From an uncultured Dysgonomonas sp. (GTDB lineage: Bacteria > Bacteroidota > Bacteroidia > Bacteroidales > Dysgonomonadaceae), in the NCBI GenBank assembly GCA_945273835.1, contig CALYPL010000004.1, forward strand, positions 1 through 64,000: a DNA stretch of 64,000 nt. The letters are read 5' to 3'. The notes under the pieces were generated by a model. The model was not told the DNA's origin. It searched no databases and saw only the letters and a list, made by a program, of their open reading frames with translations. The position numbers were made by a program, and so were the translations under genes. Shown here one piece after another: positions 31,748-41,558 of the stretch (position 1 is its first letter; each line of letters begins with the position of its first letter).

Positions 31748-32101
31748 TTATTGAATTAATCTGTTGGTTTTGGTATCGGGAAATATTACCCACGGGCTAA
31801 ATTTCTTAGCTTCCTCAAATTCCATTTGTGCATAAGACATAATGATAACGACATCTCCGGGCAAGGCTTTACGTGCTGCCGCCCCATTAAGACAGATACA
31901 CCCGGTCCCTCTTTCACCTTTAATTACATAAGTATCGATGCGTTCTCCGTTATTATTATTCACAATTTGCACTTTCTCACCTTCTATAAGGTTAGCAGCA
32001 TCCATTAAATCTTCATCAATGGTAATACTGCCTATGTAATTGAGATTTGCCTCAGTTATGGTTACTCTATGTATTTTAGATTTTACAACCTCTATAAGCA
32101 T
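31748..32101 (-). CDS. panD: Aspartate 1-decarboxylase
   Basis: 117 aa; self-cleavage motif 'YIGSITID'; next to panC. Confidence 0.95.
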   Translation of the reverse strand: MLIEVVKSKIHRVTITEANLNYIGSITIDEDLMDAANLIEGEKVQIVNNNNGERIDTYVIKGERGTGCICLNGAAARKALPGDVVIIMSYAQMEFEEAKKFSPWVIFPDTKTNRLIQ

Positions 32102-32113
32102 TTTATTTTTATA

Positions 32114-32971
32114 TTATGAATTATATACAATATTATCAATCAGACGGACTTCACCACAGAATACAGCAATACAGCCAACAACATACTCTGATTCACTCCA
32201 ATCATTAAGCGGTTGTAGGGTTGTACCATCCACAATTTCGAAATATTCTACTTCTAAATTTTGAACTGCATTTATTTGATCGGTTACTTTTTTGATTGTT
32301 TCTGCAATAGTTAAATGCTTGTACATCTCATTACGGCTCTTGAATAAAATTTTGGAGATATTAACCGCTGATGCCCTCTGTACGTCGGTAAGTCTTGCGT
32401 TTCGACTACTCAACGCTAAACCCGATTGCTCCCTGATTATCGGCATAGGCACAATCTGAACATCAAGTTTCAGTTGCCGAACCATGTGGCGAATAATTGC
32501 TAATTGCTGAAAATCTTTTTCTCCGAAATAAGCTCTGTCAGGTTTTACAATATCAAACAATCTACTCACGACTTGTGCCACTCCATTGAAATGTCCGGGA
32601 CGGAATTTACCCTCCATAACTTTATCTAACTGACCGAAATTGAATATGCGTGTATCGGGTTCTGGGTATACTTCAGACTCAGACGGATTAAACACAATTA
32701 GATTTTCGCTTATAGTATTTAATAGCCGGCAATCTTTTTCAACATTACGAGGATATTTTTTGAGGTCCTCTTTGTCATTAAATTGTGTCGGGTTTACAAA
32801 AATGCTCACCACACATACATCGTTGTCTGCAAGACATTGTTTAACCAATGAGAGATGCCCTTCGTGCAATGCACCCATTGTAGGGACAAAACCAACAGTT
32901 TTATTTGCTGCACGCAAAGGCAATATCTCCTTGTGCAACTCTTTTATTGTTTTTATTAGTTTCATTTTCAA
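32114..32971 (-). CDS. panC: Pantoate-beta-alanine ligase
   Basis: 'VGFVPTMGALHEGHLSLV', 'FVNPTQFND', 'YFGEKDFQQLAII'. Confidence 0.96.
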   Translation of the reverse strand: MKMKLIKTIKELHKEILPLRAANKTVGFVPTMGALHEGHLSLVKQCLADNDVCVVSIFVNPTQFNDKEDLKKYPRNVEKDCRLLNTISENLIVFNPSESEVYPEPDTRIFNFGQLDKVMEGKFRPGHFNGVAQVVSRLFDIVKPDRAYFGEKDFQQLAIIRHMVRQLKLDVQIVPMPIIREQSGLALSSRNARLTDVQRASAVNISKILFKSRNEMYKHLTIAETIKKVTDQINAVQNLEVEYFEIVDGTTLQPLNDWSESEYVVGCIAVFCGEVRLIDNIVYNS

Positions 32972-33152
32972 TAGTTAAGACAAAAACATAAAATATGCGA
33001 ACATTTTATTATAAGTCTGCAAAGCAACAAAATATTTATGAAAATGCGAAAAAAAGGTTGCCGTTTGTTCTTTCAATTAATTATGTTTATGATATAAGAA
33101 ACAATCTGTTAAGTAGTGAATCTACAAAATATCAATAATTTGGAGACTTATA

Positions 33153-33187
33153 TTTGCAAAAAACAAGATTTTTTTTTATTATCTTTG
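33153..33187 (+). promoter_or_regulatory. Promoter-like element upstream of the GT5-like gene
   Basis: TTTG (33153-33156) and TATCTTTG (33180-33187), spacing 23. Confidence 0.55.
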
Positions 33188-33217
33188 TAATCTGAACTGA
33201 ACAGAATTGAAAAGTAA

Positions 33218-34024
33218 ATGAGCACAAAAAAAATCCTATTCATTACGCAGGAGTTAACACCTTACTTACCAGAATCGCCCAAAGCTTATACTGGCAGATA
33301 CCTACCACAAGCAATTCAAGAAAAAGGAAAAGAAATACGTACTTTCATGCCTCGCTTTGGAAACATTAACGAGCGTCGTAACCAATTACACGAAGTCATC
33401 CGTTTATCAGGCATGAACTTGATAATCGACGACACGGATCATCCACTTATTATTAAGGTCGCTTCTATTCAGGCTGCACGGATGCAAATCTATTTTATTG
33501 ACAATGAAGATTTCTTCAAGCGGAAAGCTACTATTGCAAACGATAAAGGTATAGAGTTTGAAGATAACGATGAAAGGAGTATTTTTTACGTAAGAGGGGT
33601 ATTGGAAACTGTTAAAAAATTGCGTTGGATACCAGATATTATTCATTGTCATGGATGGATGACCGCCCTGACTCCGCTTTATATTAAGACAGCCTATGCG
33701 GACACACCTTGCTTTAAGGACACGAAGGTTATTTACTCACTTTATAAAGATGATTTCGTAAAACCATTCAATTCAAACTTTGCTGATAAGGTTCGCTTTG
33801 ACGGAATCAAAGAAACAGATCTGACTTTGATAAAGGAAAAGACAGATTATGAAGCATTAACACAATTTGCTATCAACTATTCGGATGGTATAATTCAACA
33901 AGAAGAGGACATTAATCCTTCATTATTAGAATATGCTAAGGCATCAGGTAAACCTTTCTTACCTTATCAGGGAACAGTGGCTGAAGCTACTGATGCGATC
34001 AATGATTTTTACGATAATCTTTAA
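33218..34024 (+). CDS. Glycogen/starch synthase GT5 N-terminal-domain-only protein
   Basis: 268 aa; 'KKILFITQELTPYL...YLPQAIQEKGKEIRTFMPRFG', 'DIIHCHGWMTALTPLYIK'; no C-terminal glycosyltransferase domain, no KxGG motif. Confidence 0.85.
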   Translation: MSTKKILFITQELTPYLPESPKAYTGRYLPQAIQEKGKEIRTFMPRFGNINERRNQLHEVIRLSGMNLIIDDTDHPLIIKVASIQAARMQIYFIDNEDFFKRKATIANDKGIEFEDNDERSIFYVRGVLETVKKLRWIPDIIHCHGWMTALTPLYIKTAYADTPCFKDTKVIYSLYKDDFVKPFNSNFADKVRFDGIKETDLTLIKEKTDYEALTQFAINYSDGIIQQEEDINPSLLEYAKASGKPFLPYQGTVAEATDAINDFYDNL

Positions 34025-34121
34025 AGTATGTAAAATGGCAATAGAAAAAGGTTGTATAATTTCGTTAAAACAGCTTTTTTTTTGATATTTGAGCACAAAA
34101 TATTTAATACATGATTTTTGA

Positions 34122-35519
34122 ATGAAATTCAAATTATTACTTAGCATCTCTTTCGTACTTTCAATATTATCTTTCTTATCTTGCGATGACGATTCGAGAA
34201 CTGTCGGAACATCCATCAGACCTAATACAGACGCAATTGATGTAAAAGCCGATACTGTTTCACTACAGGCAAAGACTGTACCGATGGACAGCATTTATTT
34301 ACGTACTATTTATGGATTAGTAGGCGATTACCATGAACCTCTTTTCGGTAGTACCAAAGCAGATTATTTATGTGAACTCTATTGCGACAGCGCAAGTTTT
34401 AAAGCGGGTAATGATAGAAATACGATACGCATTGATTCCGTTCGATTCAATATAACTTTCTTCAATTTTGTCGGCGATAGCATATCTCCAATGGATATTT
34501 CTGTCTATAAAGTTAACAAGCCACTGAAACGTATTAATTACACCAACATTAATCCTTCCGAATATTATTCACCGCAAGACATCGTTGGGCAGCAGTCTTT
34601 CAGCATTCATAATCTTGCCAAAAGTTCGACCGGAGGAAGAACAATCAGCACTCCATTAAATAAGGAACTCGGAGAGTTTTTCTTAAAGACATGGAAAGAG
34701 GAACCAAATGTATTAGCAAAGCCAGACAATCTAAAAAAACGTTTTCCAGGTTTTTACATCACAAGCCGTTTCGGAAAAGGCACATTGATTAATGTTGATT
34801 ATTCTATTTTCGATATCCATTACAGCTATTTAGGTAAGACCAAAGATGCTAAAAGAGATTCAACTTATCATGCAATTTTCAGTTTATCTGTTACTCCCGA
34901 AGTCATTCAGATGAATCATGTGGAGAACAAAAACCCTGAGTTATTGAACAAAGACAATGCAGACAGGACTTATATTAAGTCGCCTGCAGGGGTTTGCACA
35001 CAAATCTCCATCCCGCTAAAAGAAATATTGAACAAAAAAAATAATCTGATAATAAATTCAGCAAAATTCAGCCTGACAGGCAACACGCCTTTAGAATCTG
35101 TAAGTAAGTTGCCAAGACCTTCAAGATTATTATTTATAAATAAAGATTCTTTGAACACCTTCTTTATTGAACGAAAATTGCCCGATAGTAAGTCAAGTTA
35201 TATTTTAACCAACTCTAACCTACTGAATATTAATACTTCCAAGGGAAAAGAATCAAATAAATATACTTTTTCAAGCAGCGACCCAAGCAGCATTGGTAAT
35301 ATAGCTCCACTAATTAATCATTATGCCGAGCTTAAAGCAAAGGGAACAGCCGTTCCTGATGTACTTAACTATATGTTGATCCCCATCGATATCGAAACCA
35401 ATGATTTGGGCTATGTTTCAAATATCTACAATTCGATGACTCCTGCCTCCGCCATATTAAGGACGGATCCTAAATACATGAAATTGTCATTAATATTTAG
35501 TAAATACAACAATAATTGA
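34122..35519 (+). CDS. DUF4270-family lipoprotein
   Basis: 465 aa; lipobox 'LSFLSCDDDSRTVG'; overall DUF4270-like composition. Confidence 0.82.
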   Translation: MKFKLLLSISFVLSILSFLSCDDDSRTVGTSIRPNTDAIDVKADTVSLQAKTVPMDSIYLRTIYGLVGDYHEPLFGSTKADYLCELYCDSASFKAGNDRNTIRIDSVRFNITFFNFVGDSISPMDISVYKVNKPLKRINYTNINPSEYYSPQDIVGQQSFSIHNLAKSSTGGRTISTPLNKELGEFFLKTWKEEPNVLAKPDNLKKRFPGFYITSRFGKGTLINVDYSIFDIHYSYLGKTKDAKRDSTYHAIFSLSVTPEVIQMNHVENKNPELLNKDNADRTYIKSPAGVCTQISIPLKEILNKKNNLIINSAKFSLTGNTPLESVSKLPRPSRLLFINKDSLNTFFIERKLPDSKSSYILTNSNLLNINTSKGKESNKYTFSSSDPSSIGNIAPLINHYAELKAKGTAVPDVLNYMLIPIDIETNDLGYVSNIYNSMTPASAILRTDPKYMKLSLIFSKYNNN

Positions 35520-35542
35520 CGATAATTACTATTAATATAATA

Positions 35543-35591
35543 AAAACAGCCACGATAAAGTTTCAAGAAAACTGATATTTAGCTGTTTTTG
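35543..35591 (+). terminator. Terminator after the DUF4270 gene
   Basis: AAAAACAGC ... GCTGTTTTT with inner AGTTT/AAACT pairing. Confidence 0.6.
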
Positions 35592-35739
35592 TTTCTTAAT
35601 AATGCTAATTTTAGGTCAAAAATAAATATCAACTTAGGTAATGATGTTATATTTGTATGATGATTATCAAACATATTGATTAACAAAAGTATTTTGATGT
35701 ACTATTGTTTTTTTACTATAAGTTGATATAATTTGTTTA

Positions 35740-36363
35740 ATGGAAATCATTCTAAAAGGTTTATTTATCGGATTTCTGTCTTCGGCTCCTATGGGACCTG
35801 TTGGTATCCTATGTGTTCAGAGAACATTGAACGAGGGTCGAATGCATGGTCTCTTTACTGGATTAGGTGCTGCCATTGGCGATATGCTTATTGCACTATT
35901 AGCAATAATAGCTGCTTTAGGCATGGGATTCAGCACAACTTTCATTCAAAAGCACCAAGCTCCTTTACAAATTATTGGCAGTATCATTATTATTGGTTTT
36001 GGTTTTTACGTATTCCGAAGAAACCCTTCGCGCAATCTGGCCAAACTCAAGGAGAATAAAATGCGTTACTGGCAAGTATTTGCGTCTTCTTTTGTGTTGA
36101 CAATAACTAATATCGGAACCTTGTTTTTATATATAGCCTTGTTTGCTCGATTTAACATCATTGATTCTAGCAGATCATTTTTGTTCGATTTGCTGACGGT
36201 TGTCATCATTTGTCTTGGCGCTATATGCTGGTGGCTACTTATAACATGGATAGTCAACCGATTAAGAGGTCACTTCAATGTAAGAGGCTTACGTATTTTC
36301 AATCAGATTGTTGGATCTATCCTGATTACTGTTGGATTTGTCGGAATCTTCACAACCATTTGA
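35740..36363 (+). CDS. LysE/RhtB family transporter
   Basis: 207 aa; 'FIGFLSSAPMGPVGILCVQRTLNEGRMHGLFTGLGAAIGD'. Confidence 0.88.
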   Translation: MEIILKGLFIGFLSSAPMGPVGILCVQRTLNEGRMHGLFTGLGAAIGDMLIALLAIIAALGMGFSTTFIQKHQAPLQIIGSIIIIGFGFYVFRRNPSRNLAKLKENKMRYWQVFASSFVLTITNIGTLFLYIALFARFNIIDSSRSFLFDLLTVVIICLGAICWWLLITWIVNRLRGHFNVRGLRIFNQIVGSILITVGFVGIFTTI

Positions 36364-37752
36364 CTACTTCTCGTCCTTAAATTTAATCACGACGCCGTAA
36401 TATTCACTCATTATACAATTTGAGGTTGGTTCTTCGGTATGCGAGAATTTCGTAAAAGCATGATACCTCAGAAATTCACACTGCTTTTCACCGTGTTGTT
36501 TTGCTTTTTCAACAATCATTTGGCGCTCTTTTGATATACGATTAAATCTCATTATATCTTTTAAGGCATCGTACAAAGAAAAGCTGAACATTATTACCCC
36601 GATAATCATAATTAAATACTTAATTTGACGTAAGTATTTTACTTCATAATCTAAATTATAGAAAATTATCCCTGCTGCAATAATATTAAATATAACAGGC
36701 CCAAACCAAGCACGTGATGGGAATGATGGTGAAAACAACATAACATAAATCGAAACAAGCAAACCTACAAGATATATAAAAGAAAAGGTCAGAACTTGTA
36801 CTTTATTTTGTTTTACAAATTGAAAGTATAAAACTATAAGCCCGACATAGAACATATTGAATACGCCATAATTAAGGAACAAGATTTTAGTATAATTCAG
36901 CAATCTATATAGAAAAAGAAAAGGACTGAAAAATACAGCTTCACCAGCTCTAACAAAATTACCGGGAGCTTTAATCATCAAAATGTAACCTATCATTCCA
37001 CCCAAAAAACCGGTAACGGCCCAAACAGGTATTGTCCAATTTTGACATTTGTAATATATGAAAAACTGAACCAAAATTATCAGCATGGCAGCCGCAGTGT
37101 TTTCATTTGTCCATCCTGCCAATACGCCAAGAAGTAACATACCAATAGATGGTAATATTTGATTACGTTTACCGTTCTTTCCTCCCCCATAAAATCGATA
37201 TGGCAGCATCATGGTCAATACTATGGAAGTCCCCCATAAGTAGTTAGCACTTCCGGTTATCCAAAGGATAGAATCACCATAAGAAGGCAATAAAAACCAT
37301 ATAGCTATAACTAATAAGATAAAAAGACTAATACTATTTTTTCCTCTACCAATAATAAGTTTATAAACAAGTGTAATAAAACATATATACATCAGCGAGT
37401 TGAGCAGATCTATAGCCCAATTGGGCAGCAGCAATAATGCTTGCAAAATTACATGAACAACAGCACGCCCCCCCCATAAATAGTAATGATTTATCTGCGA
37501 TTGTATGATATCAGTAAAGGAATGTACTTTAACATTTGTTCCATATATGAACATGTACCCAAAATCATCAGACAGTAAAGGAGTGAGAGAGTTTAGTAAA
37601 AGTGAAATACAAAATAGAACAATTATTACGACAAACCATATTATCATTCTACTTCTTTGAGGCTGTATTTGATATAATTTTTCAACCCAATTATATTTCT
37701 TGACAAAAGAAGCGTTTATTTTATTTAAAACGGAAAACGAAATATTTGCCAT
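36364..37752 (-). CDS. DUF6056/DUF3329-like polytopic membrane protein
   Basis: 462 aa with many TM segments; 'LLSDDFGYMFIYG...YYLWGGRAVVHVI'. Confidence 0.75.
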   Translation of the reverse strand: MANISFSVLNKINASFVKKYNWVEKLYQIQPQRSRMIIWFVVIIVLFCISLLLNSLTPLLSDDFGYMFIYGTNVKVHSFTDIIQSQINHYYLWGGRAVVHVILQALLLLPNWAIDLLNSLMYICFITLVYKLIIGRGKNSISLFILLVIAIWFLLPSYGDSILWITGSANYLWGTSIVLTMMLPYRFYGGGKNGKRNQILPSIGMLLLGVLAGWTNENTAAAMLIILVQFFIYYKCQNWTIPVWAVTGFLGGMIGYILMIKAPGNFVRAGEAVFFSPFLFLYRLLNYTKILFLNYGVFNMFYVGLIVLYFQFVKQNKVQVLTFSFIYLVGLLVSIYVMLFSPSFPSRAWFGPVIFNIIAAGIIFYNLDYEVKYLRQIKYLIMIIGVIMFSFSLYDALKDIMRFNRISKERQMIVEKAKQHGEKQCEFLRYHAFTKFSHTEEPTSNCIMSEYYGVVIKFKDEK

Positions 37753-37798
37753 ATATTTTTATAAATGAAGCTAATGGTGGGTAAATTTAGATAAAAAA

Positions 37799-37829
37799 TA
37801 AAGCAGCAAGTATTAAACTCACTGCTTTA
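37799..37829 (-). terminator. Putative terminator of asnS
   Basis: Minus strand AAAGCAG ... CTGCTTT followed by ATTTTTTATC. Confidence 0.55.
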
Positions 37830-37852
37830 ACCTATACATTAACTTTTACTAT

Positions 37853-39241
37853 TTAAAAATCGGCATTTTTAGGTGTACGTGGAAAAGGTATCACATCTCG
37901 AATATTTGCCATACCAGTTACAAACAACATTAATCTCTCAAAACCAAGACCAAAACCTGAGTGTGGCGCAGTTCCGAACTTACGGGTCTCGATATACCAC
38001 CAGATCGGGTCAGTATTCATACCCAATTCATTAACTCTGTTCATCAACTTCTGGTAATCCGCTTCTCGCTCTGAACCTCCGATAATTTCTCCGATCTTAG
38101 GAAATAATACATCCATACCACGAACTGTTTTTCCGTCATCGTTTTGCTTCATATAGAAAGATTTGATTTCCTTCGGGTAATCGGTAAGAATTACCGGCTT
38201 TTTGAAATGTTTCTCAACTAAATAACGTTCGTGTTCTGATTGCAAATCGGCTCCCCAATAGACAGGAAATTCAAATTTCTGTTTGCTTTCTTCAAGTATC
38301 TTAACCCCTTCTGTATAAGTAAGGCGTACAAAATCGTGTTCTACTACAAATTTTAAACGATCAATCAGTTCTTTATCAAACATATCATTTAAGAACTGAA
38401 TATCATCGGCACAATGTTCAAGAGCATAACGAATAAGATATTTCAGAAAATCTTCAGCCAAATCCATATTATCGTTAATATCGTAAAACGCCATTTCAGG
38501 TTCAATCATCCAGAATTCGGCAAGATGACGAGGCGTATTTGAATTTTCAGCTCTGAATGTTGGACCAAACGTATATATTTCGCCTAAAGACATAGCTCCT
38601 AATTCGCCTTCTAACTGACCTGAAACAGTCAGATTAGTCTGGCGGGCAAAAAAGTCTTGCGAGTAATCAACTTGATTTTCTTCGTTGCGAGGCACATTAT
38701 TCAAATCCAATGTTGTAACCTGAAACATCGAACCTGCTCCTTCTGCATCCGATGCTGTTACGATTGGTGTATGCAGATAATAAAATCCTTTTTGATTAAA
38801 GTATTTATGAATAGCGTATGCCATATGGTGACGCATGCGGAATATTGCTCCGAATGTATTTGTGCGAGGACGTAAATGAGCTATTTCGCGTAAAAACTCT
38901 AATGAATGCCCTTTTTTCTGCAAAGGATATGTTGTCGGATCAGCCGTACCATACAGCTCAATCGTTTCTGCCTGTATTTCCATAGTCTGCCCTTTTCCCT
39001 GCGATTCGACAAGTTTACCAAACACTCGAATACATGCCCCGGTAGTTATTTGTTTCAAAAAATCCTCATCGAATTTCTCCGCATCGGCAACTATTTGCAA
39101 ATTATGGATTGTAGAACCGTCATTGAGATGGATAAAATTAACATATTTATTACCCCGATTGGTTCTTACCCATCCTTTCACTTCAACCTCTTTATCGAAA
39201 TCGGGTTGTTGCAGCAAATCTGATATTTTTGTTCTACGCAT
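37853..39241 (-). CDS. asnS: Asparaginyl-tRNA synthetase
   Basis: '[24 protein letters not shown]', '[28 protein letters not shown]', '[29 protein letters not shown]'. Confidence 0.96.
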   Translation of the reverse strand: MRRTKISDLLQQPDFDKEVEVKGWVRTNRGNKYVNFIHLNDGSTIHNLQIVADAEKFDEDFLKQITTGACIRVFGKLVESQGKGQTMEIQAETIELYGTADPTTYPLQKKGHSLEFLREIAHLRPRTNTFGAIFRMRHHMAYAIHKYFNQKGFYYLHTPIVTASDAEGAGSMFQVTTLDLNNVPRNEENQVDYSQDFFARQTNLTVSGQLEGELGAMSLGEIYTFGPTFRAENSNTPRHLAEFWMIEPEMAFYDINDNMDLAEDFLKYLIRYALEHCADDIQFLNDMFDKELIDRLKFVVEHDFVRLTYTEGVKILEESKQKFEFPVYWGADLQSEHERYLVEKHFKKPVILTDYPKEIKSFYMKQNDDGKTVRGMDVLFPKIGEIIGGSEREADYQKLMNRVNELGMNTDPIWWYIETRKFGTAPHSGFGLGFERLMLFVTGMANIRDVIPFPRTPKNADF

Positions 39242-39304
39242 AACTTGTTCTTTTTGCTTTATCGAAAATAATACAAAATACTATAGTTTATATTTATTTT
39301 ATAG

Positions 39305-39312
39305 CAAAGGTA
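39305..39312 (-). promoter_or_regulatory. -7 box TACCTTTG upstream of asnS
   Basis: Exact TAnnTTTG match; no -33 recognised. Confidence 0.45.
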
Positions 39313-39450
39313 ATATATTTTAATATTGAATTTTACAGGATGTTTAATTTATATTGTCTTTTTAGTAACTTAAAGTCATTTTTCTTAATTTTTAAATTGC
39401 AAATTTTATATCAATAATTAAAAGAGAGTAAGTAAAACCGAAAAAACAAG

Positions 39451-39482
39451 TTTGTCTTTATTAGTGCGATTTATTATTTTTG
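39451..39482 (+). promoter_or_regulatory. Consensus promoter upstream of the Dabb gene
   Basis: TTTG (39451-39454) - N20 - TATTTTTG (39475-39482). Confidence 0.7.
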
Positions 39483-39504
39483 TGTAAACCTAATTTTATT
39501 TGAA

Positions 39505-39804
39505 ATGGTAAAGCATATTGTAATGTGGAAATTGAAAGAAGAGGCGCATGGCAATGATAAAGAAACAAATGCCCGATTAATAAAAGAAAAACTTGAAGCC
39601 TTGAATGGTAAGATTGAATGCCTGCTTAAACTTGAAGTTGGTCTCGATTTTATGGGTGAGGATAATTATGATGTTGTACTCTATTCGGAATTTGCTAATA
39701 GAGATGACATAAACGTTTACGCCAATCATCCTTTACATCAAGCCCTTCTTCCATTCATCAAAGAAGCAAATTGTAGTCGTGTAGCCGTTGATTATGAACT
39801 CTGA
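39505..39804 (+). CDS. Stress-responsive A/B-barrel (Dabb) domain protein
   Basis: 99 aa; 'MVKHIVMWKLKEEA...LEVGLDF...DVVLYSEF'. Confidence 0.9.
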   Translation: MVKHIVMWKLKEEAHGNDKETNARLIKEKLEALNGKIECLLKLEVGLDFMGEDNYDVVLYSEFANRDDINVYANHPLHQALLPFIKEANCSRVAVDYEL

Positions 39805-40477
39805 ACAGAATTACAAAGAAATTCTGCGGGATATTCGTCAACAATGCTTACGCATGATGAATGGCGTTACATCTACAAGTATGCGCCAAAAAGGATTGGC
39901 TTATAAGGTCAATTTCGGGCTTTCTGTTCCTCAAATAAAAACATTATCAGAAAGATACCAATCCAATAAGGGTCTTGCTGAAACTTTATGGAAAGAAAAT
40001 ACGCGCGAGCTTAAAATTTTAGCAATACTCCTCTATCCTATTGATAAATTTACAAAAGACACGGCAGAGCTTTGGGTTAAAGATAAACCCAATCAGGAGA
40101 TCAGAGAACAACTATGTTTTAATCTTCTGCAACATTTGCCTTATGCACAGGAAATTTCTGAGAAATGGAGCAATGCTGATTCAGAAACAGTCAGAACATC
40201 AGGATACTGGTTATTATCAAGGATTCTTATCAGCCGTAAGAATATAGACTTAGTTTCTGTAACTTCCTTGAAACGAGTTAATAAAGATGTAATAAGCGAT
40301 GATATGTTTTTAAGAAATGCCTCATTATTAGTACTGAAACAGCTCGGACGTCAAAGGAAATCAGATGCTATGCAAATTCTTAATAATTTATCGGACTTTA
40401 AAGATTGTGGAGACCCGATTAAGGAAGAAGTTTATAATAGCTTAAACTTCGAGTTTGACTTTTATTACGAAGATTAA
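39794..40477 (+). CDS. AlkD-like DNA alkylation repair (HEAT-repeat) protein
   Basis: 'MRQKGLAYKVNFGLSVPQIKTLSERY...LWKENTRELKILAILLYP'; the ATG at 39794 (MNSEQ) is the likely start and overlaps the Dabb stop. Confidence 0.82.
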   Translation: MNSEQNYKEILRDIRQQCLRMMNGVTSTSMRQKGLAYKVNFGLSVPQIKTLSERYQSNKGLAETLWKENTRELKILAILLYPIDKFTKDTAELWVKDKPNQEIREQLCFNLLQHLPYAQEISEKWSNADSETVRTSGYWLLSRILISRKNIDLVSVTSLKRVNKDVISDDMFLRNASLLVLKQLGRQRKSDAMQILNNLSDFKDCGDPIKEEVYNSLNFEFDFYYED

Positions 40478-41094
40478 TTGTCAAATACGGTATACGTAAT
40501 TACAAAATCGGATGTAATAAAATATTTAATATCGAGGCTTTTATTAATTGGTTTTATTTGAGCTTTGAAAATACCTTCATCAGCAGGTAAAAACTTAGCG
40601 ATACTTACCGCCGTTTTTAGCTCAATACCGGGCATATCAAGCATCTTATAAATCGTTTCTTTTGCAGACCAATGTAGCAAAAGATGAGTTAACTGATCCG
40701 AAGGCGAAATATATTCTTCATCAGATATAAAACGACTTTTAACCCGTTTAACTTTGTTGCTAATTTGTTCAATATCAACACCAACAACGTTTTTCTTTGA
40801 GACAATAATAGCAGCATAACCTTTAGTATGTGAAATACTTATATAATATGACTTATCGTTAAGAAAAGGTTTGCCGAAAGAATTATACTCAATTTTCTTT
40901 TCTTCACCGATCAATTCTTTTAATAAAACCCTAACTGCAAGTTTTTCTTGTTTTTTTACATCAGATTTTATCGAAACTACCTGATCAAGCCACTCTTTAT
41001 TAACTAACATAGCTATCAGTTCCTCAACCGTTTCGGAAATCCGCCAAATTCCTACAATTATGTCCTCGTCAATACACAAAGTTCGCCAAAGCAT
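40474..41094 (-). CDS. 4'-phosphopantetheinyl transferase superfamily protein
   Basis: 206 aa; 'YYISISHTKGYAAIIVSKKNVVGVDIEQI', 'HWSAKETIYKML'. Confidence 0.88.
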   Translation of the reverse strand: MLWRTLCIDEDIIVGIWRISETVEELIAMLVNKEWLDQVVSIKSDVKKQEKLAVRVLLKELIGEEKKIEYNSFGKPFLNDKSYYISISHTKGYAAIIVSKKNVVGVDIEQISNKVKRVKSRFISDEEYISPSDQLTHLLLHWSAKETIYKMLDMPGIELKTAVSIAKFLPADEGIFKAQIKPINKSLDIKYFITSDFVITYTVFDN

Positions 41095-41308
41095 ATTTCT
41101 ATTACTTAAATTCTGAACAGACTTTATTTATTCCATTGATTATTCAGAACAAAATAGGCTTCTAAATAATTCTTCAAAGTTATAAACTACTTAACTATAT
41201 ACAAATACCCACATACCCGAACACCATAAAAATATGTTACAACTCATAAATTCTGTTCAAATAAAGTAGAGATGAATGAAAAATATATTAATTTTGTGAC
41301 ACCGGCTT

Positions 41309-41384
41309 GCGAAAGTAGTTCGGTTGTTAGAAAACGACTTTACCAAGGTCGAGGTCACGGGTTCGAGCCCCGTTTTTTGCTCGA
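41309..41384 (+). pseudogene. Degenerate or divergent tRNA-Gly-like gene (anticodon ACC, no encoded CCA)
   Basis: Cloverleaf at canonical 76-nt numbering: GCGAAAG/TTTTTGC acceptor with G3-U70 and G7-U66, D-stem G10xA25 mismatch, CGACT-TTACCAA-GGTCG anticodon arm, ACGGG-TTCGAGC-CCCGT T-arm; 3' end TCGA. Confidence 0.7.
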
Positions 41385-41420
41385 ATTGATAACGATGGTT
41401 ATCTATAAATTAAAGAATAT

Positions 41421-41505
41421 GCGCATGTGGCGTAATGGTAGCCGCGCTGTTTTCAGGTGGCAGTGGTCTACGACCGTGGGGGTTCGAGTCCCTTCATGCG
41501 CACCA
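41421..41505 (+). tRNA. tRNA-Leu (CAG)
   Basis: GCGCATG/CATGCGC acceptor, anticodon loop TTCAGGT, long class II variable arm TGGTCTACGACC, T-loop TTCGAGT, encoded CCA. Confidence 0.93.
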
Positions 41506-41517
41506 TTTTATTTAAAG

Positions 41518-41553
41518 AACAGGTGTAAAAGAAATATTTACTCCTGTTTTTTT
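41518..41553 (+). terminator. Terminator after tRNA-Leu
   Basis: AACAGGTGTAAA-agaaata-TTTACTCCTGTT followed by T run (one mismatch). Confidence 0.75.
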
Positions 41554-41558
41554 ATTGA

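Noticed and set aside
35733-36059. 108-aa ORF overlapping the LysE-type gene in another frame
   Set aside because: Cys/Tyr/His-rich frame-shadow translation; the LysE frame is clearly the coding one.
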